Shown here: piece by piece, positions 33,439 to 41,942 of the stretch
How the letters are laid out: each line of letters starts with the position of its first letter
Numbering within the stretch: the first letter of the stretch is position 1
Assembly (NCBI GenBank): GCA_964489265.1
Contig: CAZAXX010000007.1
Coordinates: 1-49,097, forward strand
From: CAYRUP01 sp964489265
Lineage (GTDB): Bacteria; Pseudomonadota; Gammaproteobacteria; DSM-16500
Direction of reading: 5' to 3'
Length of the DNA: 49,097 nucleotides
Position numbers and translations under genes: made by a program
The notes under the pieces: generated by a model
Seen by the model: the letters and a program-made list of their open reading frames with translations, nothing else
Told to the model about the DNA's origin: nothing
Database searches by the model: none

Positions 33439-33879
33439 TTAAGGCTTACGTATTTCCATGTTGGCTTTTACGTTGATTTTCTCAACAGTAATAGTGCCGT
33501 TGACCGTGCCATGTGTCGGGGAGTCTAGGTTACCCGATAAATTGGCATCAGTTGTTTTTAAGGTGAGAGAGCCTGCATTACAAGCACCCACCAATGTTAA
33601 ATCTTCCGTTGCAGGGCAAATTTTGGAGCCTGAGATTTTCTTCAGTAAAACATGCATACTAAAGCTATGATAATCCGATTGATCAGGTATGGTTGCATTT
33701 CCAGTATAATTACATTTAACAATTCCACTTAACGCTGAAATGCTTCCGTCGCCACTCCAACCGCCGCCTAAGTTACTACATACATCAGGTGATACAGAAA
33801 ACACGATATCTGCGTGAGCAAATGAACTAAATAAAGCTAACTGAGTTGCAGCAAGTGCAATAAGTACTTTTCTTTTCAT
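33439..33879 (-). CDS. Small exported protein of unknown function
   Basis: 146 residues with AGGAAA upstream of the ATG. Residues 1-23 (MKRKVLIALAATQLALFSSFAHA) are a signal peptide with an A-H-A cleavage site. The mature ~123 residues are glycine/serine/threonine-rich and probably all-beta, with four Cys (DVCSNLGG, VKCNYTG, KICPATED, GACNAGS), likely two disulfides. No family is recognised. It is transcribed as its own unit upstream of htpG and followed by a hairpin. Confidence 0.7.
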   Translation of the reverse strand: MKRKVLIALAATQLALFSSFAHADIVFSVSPDVCSNLGGGWSGDGSISALSGIVKCNYTGNATIPDQSDYHSFSMHVLLKKISGSKICPATEDLTLVGACNAGSLTLKTTDANLSGNLDSPTHGTVNGTITVEKINVKANMEIRKP

Positions 33880-34004
33880 GTTATCGTTTCCTAAGTAATA
33901 AAAAACACCAGCAGATTAAGCCCCGGTAATTGCGGCTGTCAAGGGAAATAACCTAAAATAAGCTTTTGCATAATAATGATTTTTCTACTGTAGGGTTGAA
34001 TATA

Positions 34005-36020
34005 ATGAAAAAAATTAATCAGTTAGCTGGAGAAATAAGCCCTTATCTAGAGCAACATGCGAATAATCCGGTGGATTGGTATCCCTGGGGAAATACAGCA
34101 ATTCAATTAGCGCGTGATCAACACAAACCTATCCTATTATCAATTGGTTATGCAGCCTGTCATTGGTGTCATGTGATGGCGCATGAATCTTTTGAGGATG
34201 ACAAGACGGCAGAAATCATGAATCGCTATTTTATTAATATCAAAGTGGATCGTGAAGAACGTCCTGATCTTGATAAAATTTATCAGACTGCAAATTATTT
34301 TTTAACGCAACGGCAAGGTGGTTGGCCATTAACATTATTTTTAGCGCCTGATGATTTAACTCCTTTTTTTAGCGGCACGTATTTTCCGCGCGAAGCAAAA
34401 TATAATTTGCCTGCATTTAAAGAAATATTACTCACGATTGCAGAAATTTATAAAAATAATTTTGCAAGTATCAAGCAACAAAATAATGAGCTTTCCAAAC
34501 TGCTCGTTCATCAAGCTAGTTCTGAAAAGAATGAAATTGTGAATCAAGAAATATTTACATTAGCACTCACTCTGCTCGTGCGTAACTTCGATCATACCAA
34601 CGGTGGTTTCGGTCTTGCGCCGAAATTTCCACATCCTACGATGCTAAAATTTTTGTTGGAGACGAATCCTCTACTCGCAGCAAAAGCATTGACGTCGATG
34701 GCGCAAGGCGGAATTTATGATCAACTAGAAAGTGGATTTTTTCGTTATACGGTAGATGAAAAATGGCGAATTCCTCATTTTGAAAAAATGTTATATGACA
34801 ATGGATTGTTACTTGCGTTATATGCAGAAGCGTCGGTACAAGAAAAAAATTCTTTTTTTGCAACGATTGCGCGTGGTGTTGCAGATTGGGCTATACAAAA
34901 AGTGCAATCACCAGCTGGCGGGTATTATTCGAGCTTAGATGCTGATTCGGAAGGACATGAGGGTTTATTTTATATTTGGAAAAAAACTGAAATAGAACAT
35001 CTTCTAACCCATTCAGAATATAAATTGATTTGTCTTTATTATGGTTTAGATCATCCACCCAACTTTGAAGGTCAATGGCATTTGTACGTGGCGCGAGATC
35101 TGCAATCAGTTGCGCTGCGTCTTGGTCTTTCGCTTGAAGAAGCCAAGCTACAGTGGGTTTCTGCAAAAGAAAAATTAGTCGCTGCACGTCAGAAAAAAAT
35201 TGCGCCCGCTTGCGATCGAAAAATTTTGACCGCATGGAATGGTTTAATGATAAAAGGGATGGCGCTCGCGAGTGATTTGTTAGATGAACCACGTTATCTT
35301 GACTCTGCGCGACAAGCATTAAATTATATCCGGCAACATTTATGGAAAAATAAAATGTTGTTTGCGAGTAGTAAAGATAAAAAAGCGCATTTATCCGCTT
35401 ATCTTGATGATTATGCTTATTTGCTCGATGCATTAATTACTTTATTACAAATTTCCTGGCGCACTGAGGATTTGCAATTTGCGATCGAGCTTGCTGAGTA
35501 TATGCTGGCGCATTTCACTGACGCGACACGAGGCGGTTTTTATTTTACGGCGGACACGGAAGAAATTACCCTCTATCGTCCAAAGATAATGATGGATGAA
35601 GCCATTCCTGCTGGTAATGGCATTGCTGCACGTGCGCTTCTTCAGTTGGGTTATTTACTGGGTGAAACTCGCTATCTGGATGCTGCTGAACAAACACTAA
35701 AGGCTGGTTCTCTGCTGCTAGCTAAATTTCCGGCCGATCATTGTAGTTTATTACTCGCATTAAAAGAACAGCGAAATCCCTCGAATATTATCGTTATTCG
35801 CGGCTTGGAAAAGAACTCGAACGGTTGGCGGCAAGTATGCAAAGAACAGGGAAAATCCCTGGTATTTAATATCCCTTCTTCGGAATCTGATCTGCCCGCC
35901 GGGCTTAAAGACAAGGTGCCGACTGGCGATGTGTGTGCTTATGTCTGCAAAGGGACGATGTGTTTGTCTGTGATTGAGGATCTGGATGAATTACAAAAAA
36001 TAATTATCAAAGATGGCTAA
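34005..36020 (+). CDS. DUF255 thioredoxin-like protein (YyaL / SPATA20 family)
   Basis: 671 residues from the ATG at 34005; an upstream TTG frame (33966) has no ribosome site. The N-terminal thioredoxin-like domain starts with NQLAGEISPYLEQHANNPV and carries AACHWCHVMAHESFED (Cys52/Cys55). GGWPLTLFLAPD and RIPHFEKMLYDN mark the transition to the (alpha/alpha)6-barrel part, and the C-terminal region ends in GDVCAYVCKGTMCLS. The family is widespread but its reaction is unknown; the CxxC suggests thiol-redox or cofactor chemistry combined with a glycosidase-like barrel. It is followed after 22 bases by the large oxidoreductase. Confidence 0.92.
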   Translation: MKKINQLAGEISPYLEQHANNPVDWYPWGNTAIQLARDQHKPILLSIGYAACHWCHVMAHESFEDDKTAEIMNRYFINIKVDREERPDLDKIYQTANYFLTQRQGGWPLTLFLAPDDLTPFFSGTYFPREAKYNLPAFKEILLTIAEIYKNNFASIKQQNNELSKLLVHQASSEKNEIVNQEIFTLALTLLVRNFDHTNGGFGLAPKFPHPTMLKFLLETNPLLAAKALTSMAQGGIYDQLESGFFRYTVDEKWRIPHFEKMLYDNGLLLALYAEASVQEKNSFFATIARGVADWAIQKVQSPAGGYYSSLDADSEGHEGLFYIWKKTEIEHLLTHSEYKLICLYYGLDHPPNFEGQWHLYVARDLQSVALRLGLSLEEAKLQWVSAKEKLVAARQKKIAPACDRKILTAWNGLMIKGMALASDLLDEPRYLDSARQALNYIRQHLWKNKMLFASSKDKKAHLSAYLDDYAYLLDALITLLQISWRTEDLQFAIELAEYMLAHFTDATRGGFYFTADTEEITLYRPKIMMDEAIPAGNGIAARALLQLGYLLGETRYLDAAEQTLKAGSLLLAKFPADHCSLLLALKEQRNPSNIIVIRGLEKNSNGWRQVCKEQGKSLVFNIPSSESDLPAGLKDKVPTGDVCAYVCKGTMCLSVIEDLDELQKIIIKDG

Positions 36021-36026
36021 AATCCC

Positions 36027-36035
36027 TGTTATAAT
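36027..36035 (+). promoter_or_regulatory. Extended -10 promoter placing transcription start at or next to the ATG
   Basis: TGTTATAAT is a perfect extended -10 element (TGnTATAAT). The ATG at 36043 is 7 bases beyond it, so the transcript could begin on the start codon. No ribosome site is seen before the ATG, in line with a leaderless message. Confidence 0.4.
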
Positions 36036-36042
36036 TTGAAAA

Positions 36043-39000
36043 ATGACACTTAAACCTTCACTCAATTTAGACGGCTTTACTTTTGCAGAATTATTTCATA
36101 GCGAAGGATTGCAACGTCTTGACCAACTTTTCTTAGCTACCTTGAGCGCGGATCTCTGCGCCCAACTCTTAGCATATCGTGATGAAACGCAAGCATTCAC
36201 TGCGCTGCAAACCAGTGAGTTATTGATACTATTAGCATCTGAGCTCGAATATTTTCTCATTCAGTTATTTAACATTGAAGATGCAGCTGCAGAAGCTGAA
36301 GCAAAAACAATTTCAAACAATCCAATTTCAGCATTTAAAAAATTCTTTGTGTTGCGGCGTGCAAAAAAACAATTATCGAATGCGGATCATTTATCTTCAT
36401 TTAGTGAGTTGGATAATTGGCTAAATCTGGAATTAAAAAAATTTCCATTACAAACCAGCGATAAAGAACTTGCAGTCGGTTTATTTGCAAATCAGCTTAT
36501 AGCGAATCCTACGCAATTCAACACAGAAATAGAAAAGCTGACTGACTGGTGTGTGCGTGCGATGAATACCGTCGAAGGACAACAAGCCGTGTTGCACTGG
36601 AGTAGTTTTCATCTTCCCGAACGAATTGATTATGCAAATCTGGTTAAATGCACTTCTGATAACTCAGGACGTTTAGCTGGTGTGGAGGCTGATCTTTTTT
36701 TACGTGATGGATTCAAATTAACAGATCCACGCATGACTGCGCGTGAAGTGCAAGATGAAGTAAATTATTGTGTGTTTTGTCACGAGAATGAAGGTGATTT
36801 TTGTTCGAAAGGATTTCCTGTCAAAAAAGCAGATCCAGAACTCGGCTTAAAAAAGAATCCGCTCGATATCACGATGACGGGTTGTCCGCTGGAAGAAAAA
36901 ATTTCTGAAATGCAATTTTTAAAACGTGATGGACGCACACTGGCTGCACTTGCCATGGTCATGGTTGATAATCCCATGTGCCCTGCGACAGGCCATCGCA
37001 TATGTAATGATTGCATGAAAGCCTGCATTTATCAAAAACAGGATCCGGTTAACACGCCTGAAATTGAAACGCGTGTTCTGCTAGATGTTTTGAATTTACC
37101 GTGGGGTGTGGAAATTTATGATTTGCTCACGCGCTGGAATCCGTTGCGGCAAAAACAATGGGTGATGAAACCGTATAATAATTTAAAAGTGATGATTGCT
37201 GGCATGGGACCTGCTGGTTTTACCCTCGCCCATCATTTGTTGCTAGAAGGTTTTGCGGTGGTAGGTTTTGATGGGTTGAAAATAGAACCCTTGCCAGAAA
37301 AATTAATCAGCGAACCGATTTATCAATTTGCTGACATCACAGAATCATTAGATGAAAGATTAATGGCAGGTTTTGGTGGCGTTGCTGAATATGGGATTAC
37401 CGTTCGTTGGGATAAAAATTTTCTTAAATTAATTTATCTGAGCTTGATGCGCAGGCCTTATTTTCAAGTGTTTGGTAGTGCTCGTTTTGGCGGTACCGTG
37501 CTGGTTTCAGATGCGTGGGAAATGGGCTTTGATCATTTTGTTGTGGCAGTCGGTGCGGGATTGCCAAAACCACTTTCCATTCCAGGCAGCTTGGCGCCAG
37601 GCATGCGTCAAGCAAATGATTTTTTGATGGCATTGCAATTAGGTAATGCAGCAAAAGCAACGAGCCTCACCAATTTACAAATTCGATTGCCTGCTGTTGT
37701 AATTGGTGGTGGTTTAACCGGTGTCGATACGGCAACTGAAGTGCAAGCTTACTATATTGCTCAAGTTGAAAAAATTCTTACGCGTTACGAAATTTTAGGC
37801 GAAGATGCGGTTCAAAATGAATTGGATCCAGCTTCCATGGAAATTCTTGATGAATTTCTTGCGCACGGTAAAGCAGTTCGCAAAGAACGTGAGCGCGCTA
37901 AAGCAAACAACACAGCGCCTAATTTCATTAAATTGATCCGACAATGGGGCGGCGTCACGATTGTGTATCGACGCACTATGCAAGAATCCCCTGCTTATAT
38001 TTACAATCACGAAGAATTGCAAAAAGCGTTTGAGGAAGGAATTTATTATCGAGAAATGCTGGAACCTGCTGCTGTTGATTTAAATCAATTTGGGTATGCG
38101 GAAACATTAATTTGTCATCGTCGTGTTCGTAAAAATGAAACTGAATGGGAAACACTGCAAGAGGATATTGCCATTCCTGCGCGTTCTATTTTTGTTGCGA
38201 CAGGTACACAACCCAATACGGCTTATGAATTCGAGCATCGTGGAACTTTTACGCGAGTCGGTTTGCAATATCAACATTATGAAGACATGGATGATGAGTT
38301 AGTTGTTGCACATGGCGTCGAGCATTGCAAAGATCCGCAATTTGGCCCATTCACGTCTTATCATAAACATGATAAACGCGTTAGTTTGATTGGTGATACA
38401 CATCCTGTTTTTCATGGCAGCGTTGTAAAAGCAATTGCGTCTGGAATGAAAACTTACCCGAAAATTTTAGCTGTATTAAGTGATAAATTAGGTCAATTAG
38501 GTGATGAAACTGAATATCAAGCATTTGCAGAAAAAATGCGGCACTTATTTAACGCGAAAGTGACGAGTGTGCAAAGACGCGCAGAAAACGTTATTGAATT
38601 AATAATTCAAGCGCCACTTGCAGCAAAACATTTTCAACCTGGGCAATTTTATCGGTTACAAAATTATGAAACATTTGCGCCGCGTATTCAAAATACGACG
38701 TTACAAATGGAGCCGTTAGCGCTAGTTGCTGCAGGATGCGATCATCAACAAGGAACACTTAAGTTTATCGTAATAGAAAATGGCGCGAGCTCGAAATTAT
38801 GTGCAACACTGAAAGTAAATGACCCTGTGTCACTCATGGGTCCGACTGGTGTACGAGCAAAAGTTGCGAAAGAACATGAAACGGTTCTGATTATAGGTAA
38901 TCAATTGAGCTTGGCTCTTTTGGAATCGTATGGCCCAGCGTTATTGCAGGCAAATAATCGGGTTATCTACATAGGCAATTTCAAAGATGAAAGTGAAATC

Positions 39001-39447
39001 TATTGTCGAGATACGATTGAGCAAGCAGCGAGTTTAGTTATTTGGACTAAAGATTTTCTGGAAACTCTCTTGCATTATAAAGCGGAAATTTCACTTAGCG
39101 ATGTTGATCGAATTTATTTAATTGGCGATACAAATTTTTTACGCCGTTTCCAGGAAGCGCGTCACACCGTTTTAAAAGATATTTTTGTGAAAAATCCTCT
39201 TGTCTTTGGTTCGGTCTATAGTACGATGCAATGCATGCTAAAAGGTGTTTGCGCGCAATGTTTGCAATGGCAAATTGATCCAGAAACGGGGAAACGAACT
39301 AAAGCAGTATTTGCGTGCTCTTGGCAAGATCAACCGCTTGAGTTAATTGATTTTGATAACGTGGATGAACGACAAGTGCAAAATCGATTGCAAGAGAAAT
39401 TGAGTGTGTTATGGGTGGATTATTTGTTAAATAAGCTTGATAAATAG
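36043..39447 (+). CDS. Large multidomain flavin/Fe-S oxidoreductase (GltD-like core with PyrK/FNR-like C-terminus)
   Basis: 1134 residues. Residues 1-230 are helical and unrecognised. At ~241-330 a Cys-rich block (YCVFCHENEGDFC, MTGCPLEEKI, MCPATGHRICNDCMKACIY) probably binds Fe-S clusters, as in the N-terminus of glutamate-synthase small subunits. A first FAD/NAD fold starts near 386 (MIAGMGPAGFTLAHHLL) and a second binding motif near 553 (VVIGGGLTGVDTATEV), as in GltD-type oxidoreductases. Residues ~836-1050 look like a ferredoxin-reductase/PyrK-type FAD-NAD module, and the end (QCMLKGVCAQC...FACSWQDQP) resembles its 2Fe-2S cysteine set. It would shuttle electrons between NAD(P)H and a quinone, ferredoxin or other carrier. 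The physiological partner is unknown. Confidence 0.85.
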   Translation: MTLKPSLNLDGFTFAELFHSEGLQRLDQLFLATLSADLCAQLLAYRDETQAFTALQTSELLILLASELEYFLIQLFNIEDAAAEAEAKTISNNPISAFKKFFVLRRAKKQLSNADHLSSFSELDNWLNLELKKFPLQTSDKELAVGLFANQLIANPTQFNTEIEKLTDWCVRAMNTVEGQQAVLHWSSFHLPERIDYANLVKCTSDNSGRLAGVEADLFLRDGFKLTDPRMTAREVQDEVNYCVFCHENEGDFCSKGFPVKKADPELGLKKNPLDITMTGCPLEEKISEMQFLKRDGRTLAALAMVMVDNPMCPATGHRICNDCMKACIYQKQDPVNTPEIETRVLLDVLNLPWGVEIYDLLTRWNPLRQKQWVMKPYNNLKVMIAGMGPAGFTLAHHLLLEGFAVVGFDGLKIEPLPEKLISEPIYQFADITESLDERLMAGFGGVAEYGITVRWDKNFLKLIYLSLMRRPYFQVFGSARFGGTVLVSDAWEMGFDHFVVAVGAGLPKPLSIPGSLAPGMRQANDFLMALQLGNAAKATSLTNLQIRLPAVVIGGGLTGVDTATEVQAYYIAQVEKILTRYEILGEDAVQNELDPASMEILDEFLAHGKAVRKERERAKANNTAPNFIKLIRQWGGVTIVYRRTMQESPAYIYNHEELQKAFEEGIYYREMLEPAAVDLNQFGYAETLICHRRVRKNETEWETLQEDIAIPARSIFVATGTQPNTAYEFEHRGTFTRVGLQYQHYEDMDDELVVAHGVEHCKDPQFGPFTSYHKHDKRVSLIGDTHPVFHGSVVKAIASGMKTYPKILAVLSDKLGQLGDETEYQAFAEKMRHLFNAKVTSVQRRAENVIELIIQAPLAAKHFQPGQFYRLQNYETFAPRIQNTTLQMEPLALVAAGCDHQQGTLKFIVIENGASSKLCATLKVNDPVSLMGPTGVRAKVAKEHETVLIIGNQLSLALLESYGPALLQANNRVIYIGNFKDESEIYCRDTIEQAASLVIWTKDFLETLLHYKAEISLSDVDRIYLIGDTNFLRRFQEARHTVLKDIFVKNPLVFGSVYSTMQCMLKGVCAQCLQWQIDPETGKRTKAVFACSWQDQPLELIDFDNVDERQVQNRLQEKLSVLWVDYLLNKLDK

Positions 39448-39453
39448 TGATGG

Positions 39454-40521
39454 ATGACAAACGAAATGAATACTAGAGAAGCAAGTGCTACAGATACAAT
39501 CGAAGTTCTTCTAAAAGACATTGGCGAATTGGTTATTGCAGCAGTAACACTCGGGGTTCCTAGATTAACTGAAGATGGAGTGAGTCTCGATAACTATACT
39601 CTATATGGGTTCACCCAATCTAATCAGCTTGATAAAAATAGAATATTCCCGGATTTGAATAGTGTAAAGAAGACACTATCAGATCTTTTAGGATTCCACA
39701 CATTGGTGGAACAAAAACGTCCGCATTATGAAAAATTAAAAATGCGTTTAAGCACCTTGTCATCCGGCACTGACGTTGCAAATCAATTGAAAACCATGTT
39801 AGAACGATATGACGCAGCGGTTAAGCAATGTCTTGAAGACTCACAAACAATTCATTCCGCATTAAAAAATAAAATTGAAGTCATTGAAACGGAGATCCTA
39901 GCTCGCATCAAAGAACCTAGTTTGGTTGATGCACACTATACAACCTGTGCGAAAAAATATCTCCAAACTAAAAAAAATAGAGAAGCGAAAGAAACGCCTA
40001 TTCCTTCCCAATTAATACTCGATTGGAATAAAATTGCAGATCTGCACAAAGACATTGGAGAAAGCAGAGTACCATTTGTTGGTACTGATAATCGAATATA
40101 CTTCACGACTGTTTTTGCCACGCCAGCAAGTTTCTCGAAATTACACATTCTTATAACTGCGATAAATGCTTATAATGACGGCATTCAAATAGTAAACTCT
40201 GAGCTCGACTGTGCTGTGGATGAGTATCGTAGTTTTAAAGACAAAGTAGAGAGTTCTGATCTAAAAGAACAAATTTCCGAATTAAAAAATAAAGCAGAGG
40301 CTTATCAAGCTACATTATTGACCCATGCACAAAGTCTGCAATCGACTTCACAAGCTAACAGTGCTGAGTTGCAAATACAGCAATTACATGCGCAAGTGAT
40401 TGAGGCATGGCTTAAACAATTACAGAGCTCGCCATCTTTATTTGATCTTCCTGTTAATAAAACCGAAACTGTTAGCAATCTGGCAGTTAAGGTTAATACG
40501 TTAGCTCTAGGACAGAGATAA
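39454..40521 (+). CDS. Unrecognised coiled-coil protein
   Basis: 355 residues, starting 6 bases after the oxidoreductase stop; ATG at 39454, with another in-frame Met at residue 5. No signal peptide or membrane segment. Two long helical regions (~100-155, with MLERYDAAVKQCLEDSQTIH, and ~250-330, with SDLKEQISELKNKAEAYQ) have heptad character and are likely coiled coils around a compact middle part. No known domain. It is read through from the oxidoreductase, yet shows no metabolic motif; an effector or structural protein is possible. Confidence 0.65.
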   Translation: MTNEMNTREASATDTIEVLLKDIGELVIAAVTLGVPRLTEDGVSLDNYTLYGFTQSNQLDKNRIFPDLNSVKKTLSDLLGFHTLVEQKRPHYEKLKMRLSTLSSGTDVANQLKTMLERYDAAVKQCLEDSQTIHSALKNKIEVIETEILARIKEPSLVDAHYTTCAKKYLQTKKNREAKETPIPSQLILDWNKIADLHKDIGESRVPFVGTDNRIYFTTVFATPASFSKLHILITAINAYNDGIQIVNSELDCAVDEYRSFKDKVESSDLKEQISELKNKAEAYQATLLTHAQSLQSTSQANSAELQIQQLHAQVIEAWLKQLQSSPSLFDLPVNKTETVSNLAVKVNTLALGQR

Positions 40522-40534
40522 AGTTTGGAGTTGT

Positions 40535-40561
40535 CATGCCAGCGTGTTTTTAGCTGGCATG
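40535..40561. terminator. Hairpin terminator between convergent genes
   Basis: CATGCCAGC (40535-40543), a 9-base loop and GCTGGCATG (40553-40561) form a perfect 9-bp stem, 14 bases after one stop codon and 7 from the other. Each side has a T-rich stretch nearby. Confidence 0.6.
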
Positions 40562-40567
40562 GCAGTA

Positions 40568-41230
40568 CTATCTTTTTCTTGCTAAAGTCAACCCATCACC
40601 AATAGGCAACATGCTAATCGTCACGCGCTCATCATGCAGTACGGTTTCATTTACTTCACGAATGGCCTGAGTATTTTTATCATCAATAGCCGGGTCAGCA
40701 ACATCCCCACTCCACAACACATTATCAATTGCAATTAAACCACCAGCCCGAATTAATATTAATGCTTTTTCATAATACTCAAGATAATTCAACTTATCGG
40801 CATCGATGAAAGCAAAATCAAACGTGCCAGCTTCGCCACCATCAATCAATGTTTGCAGCGTTTCCAACGCTGGCGCCAAGCGCAGATCAATTTTATCGGC
40901 CACCCCTGCCATTTCCCAAAATCGACGCGCGATCTTGGTCCATTCCACATTGATATCACACCCAATCACTTTGCCGTCAGGCGGTAAAGCAAGTGCCACT
41001 GATAATGCGCTATAACCCGTAAATACCCCAATATCCAAGGTCTTTTTTGCCTGCAGTAATTCAATAAGTAACCGCATAAATTGCCCTTGTTCAGGGGAAA
41101 TTTGCATGTGACCCATGCTCATTTTATCAGACTGTTCGCGTAATTTTTGCAAAACCTCAGGTTCGCGTAAGGAATGGCTTTGGTAATATTCATAAAGCGC
41201 TGGAGTCAAATTTAAGGTATTTGATGACAT
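40568..41230 (-). CDS. SAM-dependent O-methyltransferase (caffeoyl-CoA / catechol type)
   Basis: 220 residues. The MGHMQISPEQGQFMRLLIELL opening, the SAM motif LDIGVFTGYSALSVALALP and the GCDINVEW strand are typical of the O-methyltransferase family 3 (PF01596). FAFIDADKLNYLEYYEKAL and IAIDNVLWSGDVADP supply the metal-binding Asp and Asn-Asp residues. Members methylate catechol-like hydroxyls with a divalent cation. The natural substrate here is unknown. It is divergent from lemA, and the lemA promoter overlaps its start codon. Confidence 0.94.
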   Translation of the reverse strand: MSSNTLNLTPALYEYYQSHSLREPEVLQKLREQSDKMSMGHMQISPEQGQFMRLLIELLQAKKTLDIGVFTGYSALSVALALPPDGKVIGCDINVEWTKIARRFWEMAGVADKIDLRLAPALETLQTLIDGGEAGTFDFAFIDADKLNYLEYYEKALILIRAGGLIAIDNVLWSGDVADPAIDDKNTQAIREVNETVLHDERVTISMLPIGDGLTLARKR

Positions 41231-41253
41231 ATTAATCTCTTCCTAGATATAAT
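41224..41253 (+). promoter_or_regulatory. Promoter of the lemA-htpX-hemH operon
   Basis: ATGACA (41224-41229, one mismatch to TTGACA), an 18-base spacer and a perfect TATAAT (41248-41253). The lemA ribosome site AAAGGAG and ATG (41285) follow after about 15 and 32 bases. The -35 lies over the start codon of the divergent methyltransferase. Confidence 0.55.
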
Positions 41254-41284
41254 CAGAGCTTCATTATAAAGGAGCCACCTGAAA

Positions 41285-41863
41285 ATGAGCACTGGAATCA
41301 TTATATTAATTGTATTGATCGCTATCGTTGGGTTTATCATTTTTACCTATAACCAATTGATTGCTCTGATCGAAGCTGCGCGCAATAATCAGAAACAAAT
41401 TGATATTCAATTGGATAGACGCTTCAAAGTATTTGAATCATTAATTAATGTTGTAAAAAAATATATGGATTATGAGCAAACCACATTGAAAGATGTTGTT
41501 GCGCTGCGTAGTCAAGCTGAACAGGCCAAATCTAAAGGCGATGAAAAAGGCCGTATTGCGGCGGAAAATCAAATTTCTGAAATTGCCTCAAAAATTAATT
41601 TAGTGTTTGAGCAATATCCTGATTTGAAAGCCAATCAAAATTGCATGCAACTGCAAGAAGAAATCGTCAGCACAGAAAATAAATTGGCATATGCAAAACA
41701 ATCTTTTAACGATAGCGTTGAAAATTATAATGCGACCAAAAAATCATTTTTCACGTCTATGATTGTTGGGGTATTTAAATCAAAACTTGATTTTGATTAT
41801 CCGTACTGGCAGTTGAGTGAAGCTAAAGTGGCGGAACAGGAAAATTATACGGTTAAATTGTAA
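41285..41863 (+). CDS. lemA: LemA family membrane-anchored protein
   Basis: 192 residues with a strong AAAGGAG ribosome site. The N-terminal helix (GIIILIVLIAIVGFIIFTY) anchors it in the inner membrane. YNQLIALIEAARNNQKQIDIQLDRRFKVFESLINVVKKY is the LemA signature, followed by a long helical bundle and a C-terminal FNDSVENYNATKKSF. LemA proteins are partners of M48 proteases in membrane quality control; here the HtpX-type protease gene follows directly, with only a palindromic repeat in the gap. Confidence 0.96.
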   Translation: MSTGIIILIVLIAIVGFIIFTYNQLIALIEAARNNQKQIDIQLDRRFKVFESLINVVKKYMDYEQTTLKDVVALRSQAEQAKSKGDEKGRIAAENQISEIASKINLVFEQYPDLKANQNCMQLQEEIVSTENKLAYAKQSFNDSVENYNATKKSFFTSMIVGVFKSKLDFDYPYWQLSEAKVAEQENYTVKL

Positions 41864-41866
41864 GGT

Positions 41867-41924
41867 GTCATTCCCGCGAAGGCGGGAAACTATCCCAATG
41901 GATTCCCGCCTTCGCGGGAATGAC
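41867..41924. repeat. Palindromic repeat between lemA and htpX (TCATTCCCGCGAAGGCGGG type)
   Basis: Two perfect 22-base arms (41867-41888 and 41903-41924) flank a 14-base centre. This GTCATTCCCGCGAAGGCGGGAA-type palindrome is common in proteobacterial genomes. It starts 3 bases after the lemA stop codon and ends 18 bases before the htpX start. It may stabilise or attenuate the message. An in-frame extension of htpX through it is unlikely to be translated. Confidence 0.85.
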
Positions 41925-41942
41925 AGTAATAACGGAAAAAAT

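Noticed and set aside
34891..35433. 180-aa minus-strand frame
   Set aside because: It is antisense to the conserved DUF255 gene, whose motifs run through this region.
41817..41942. N-terminal extension of HtpX through the palindromic repeat
   Set aside because: It would translate the repeat and overlap lemA; the ATG at 41943 has a ribosome site and the right family length.
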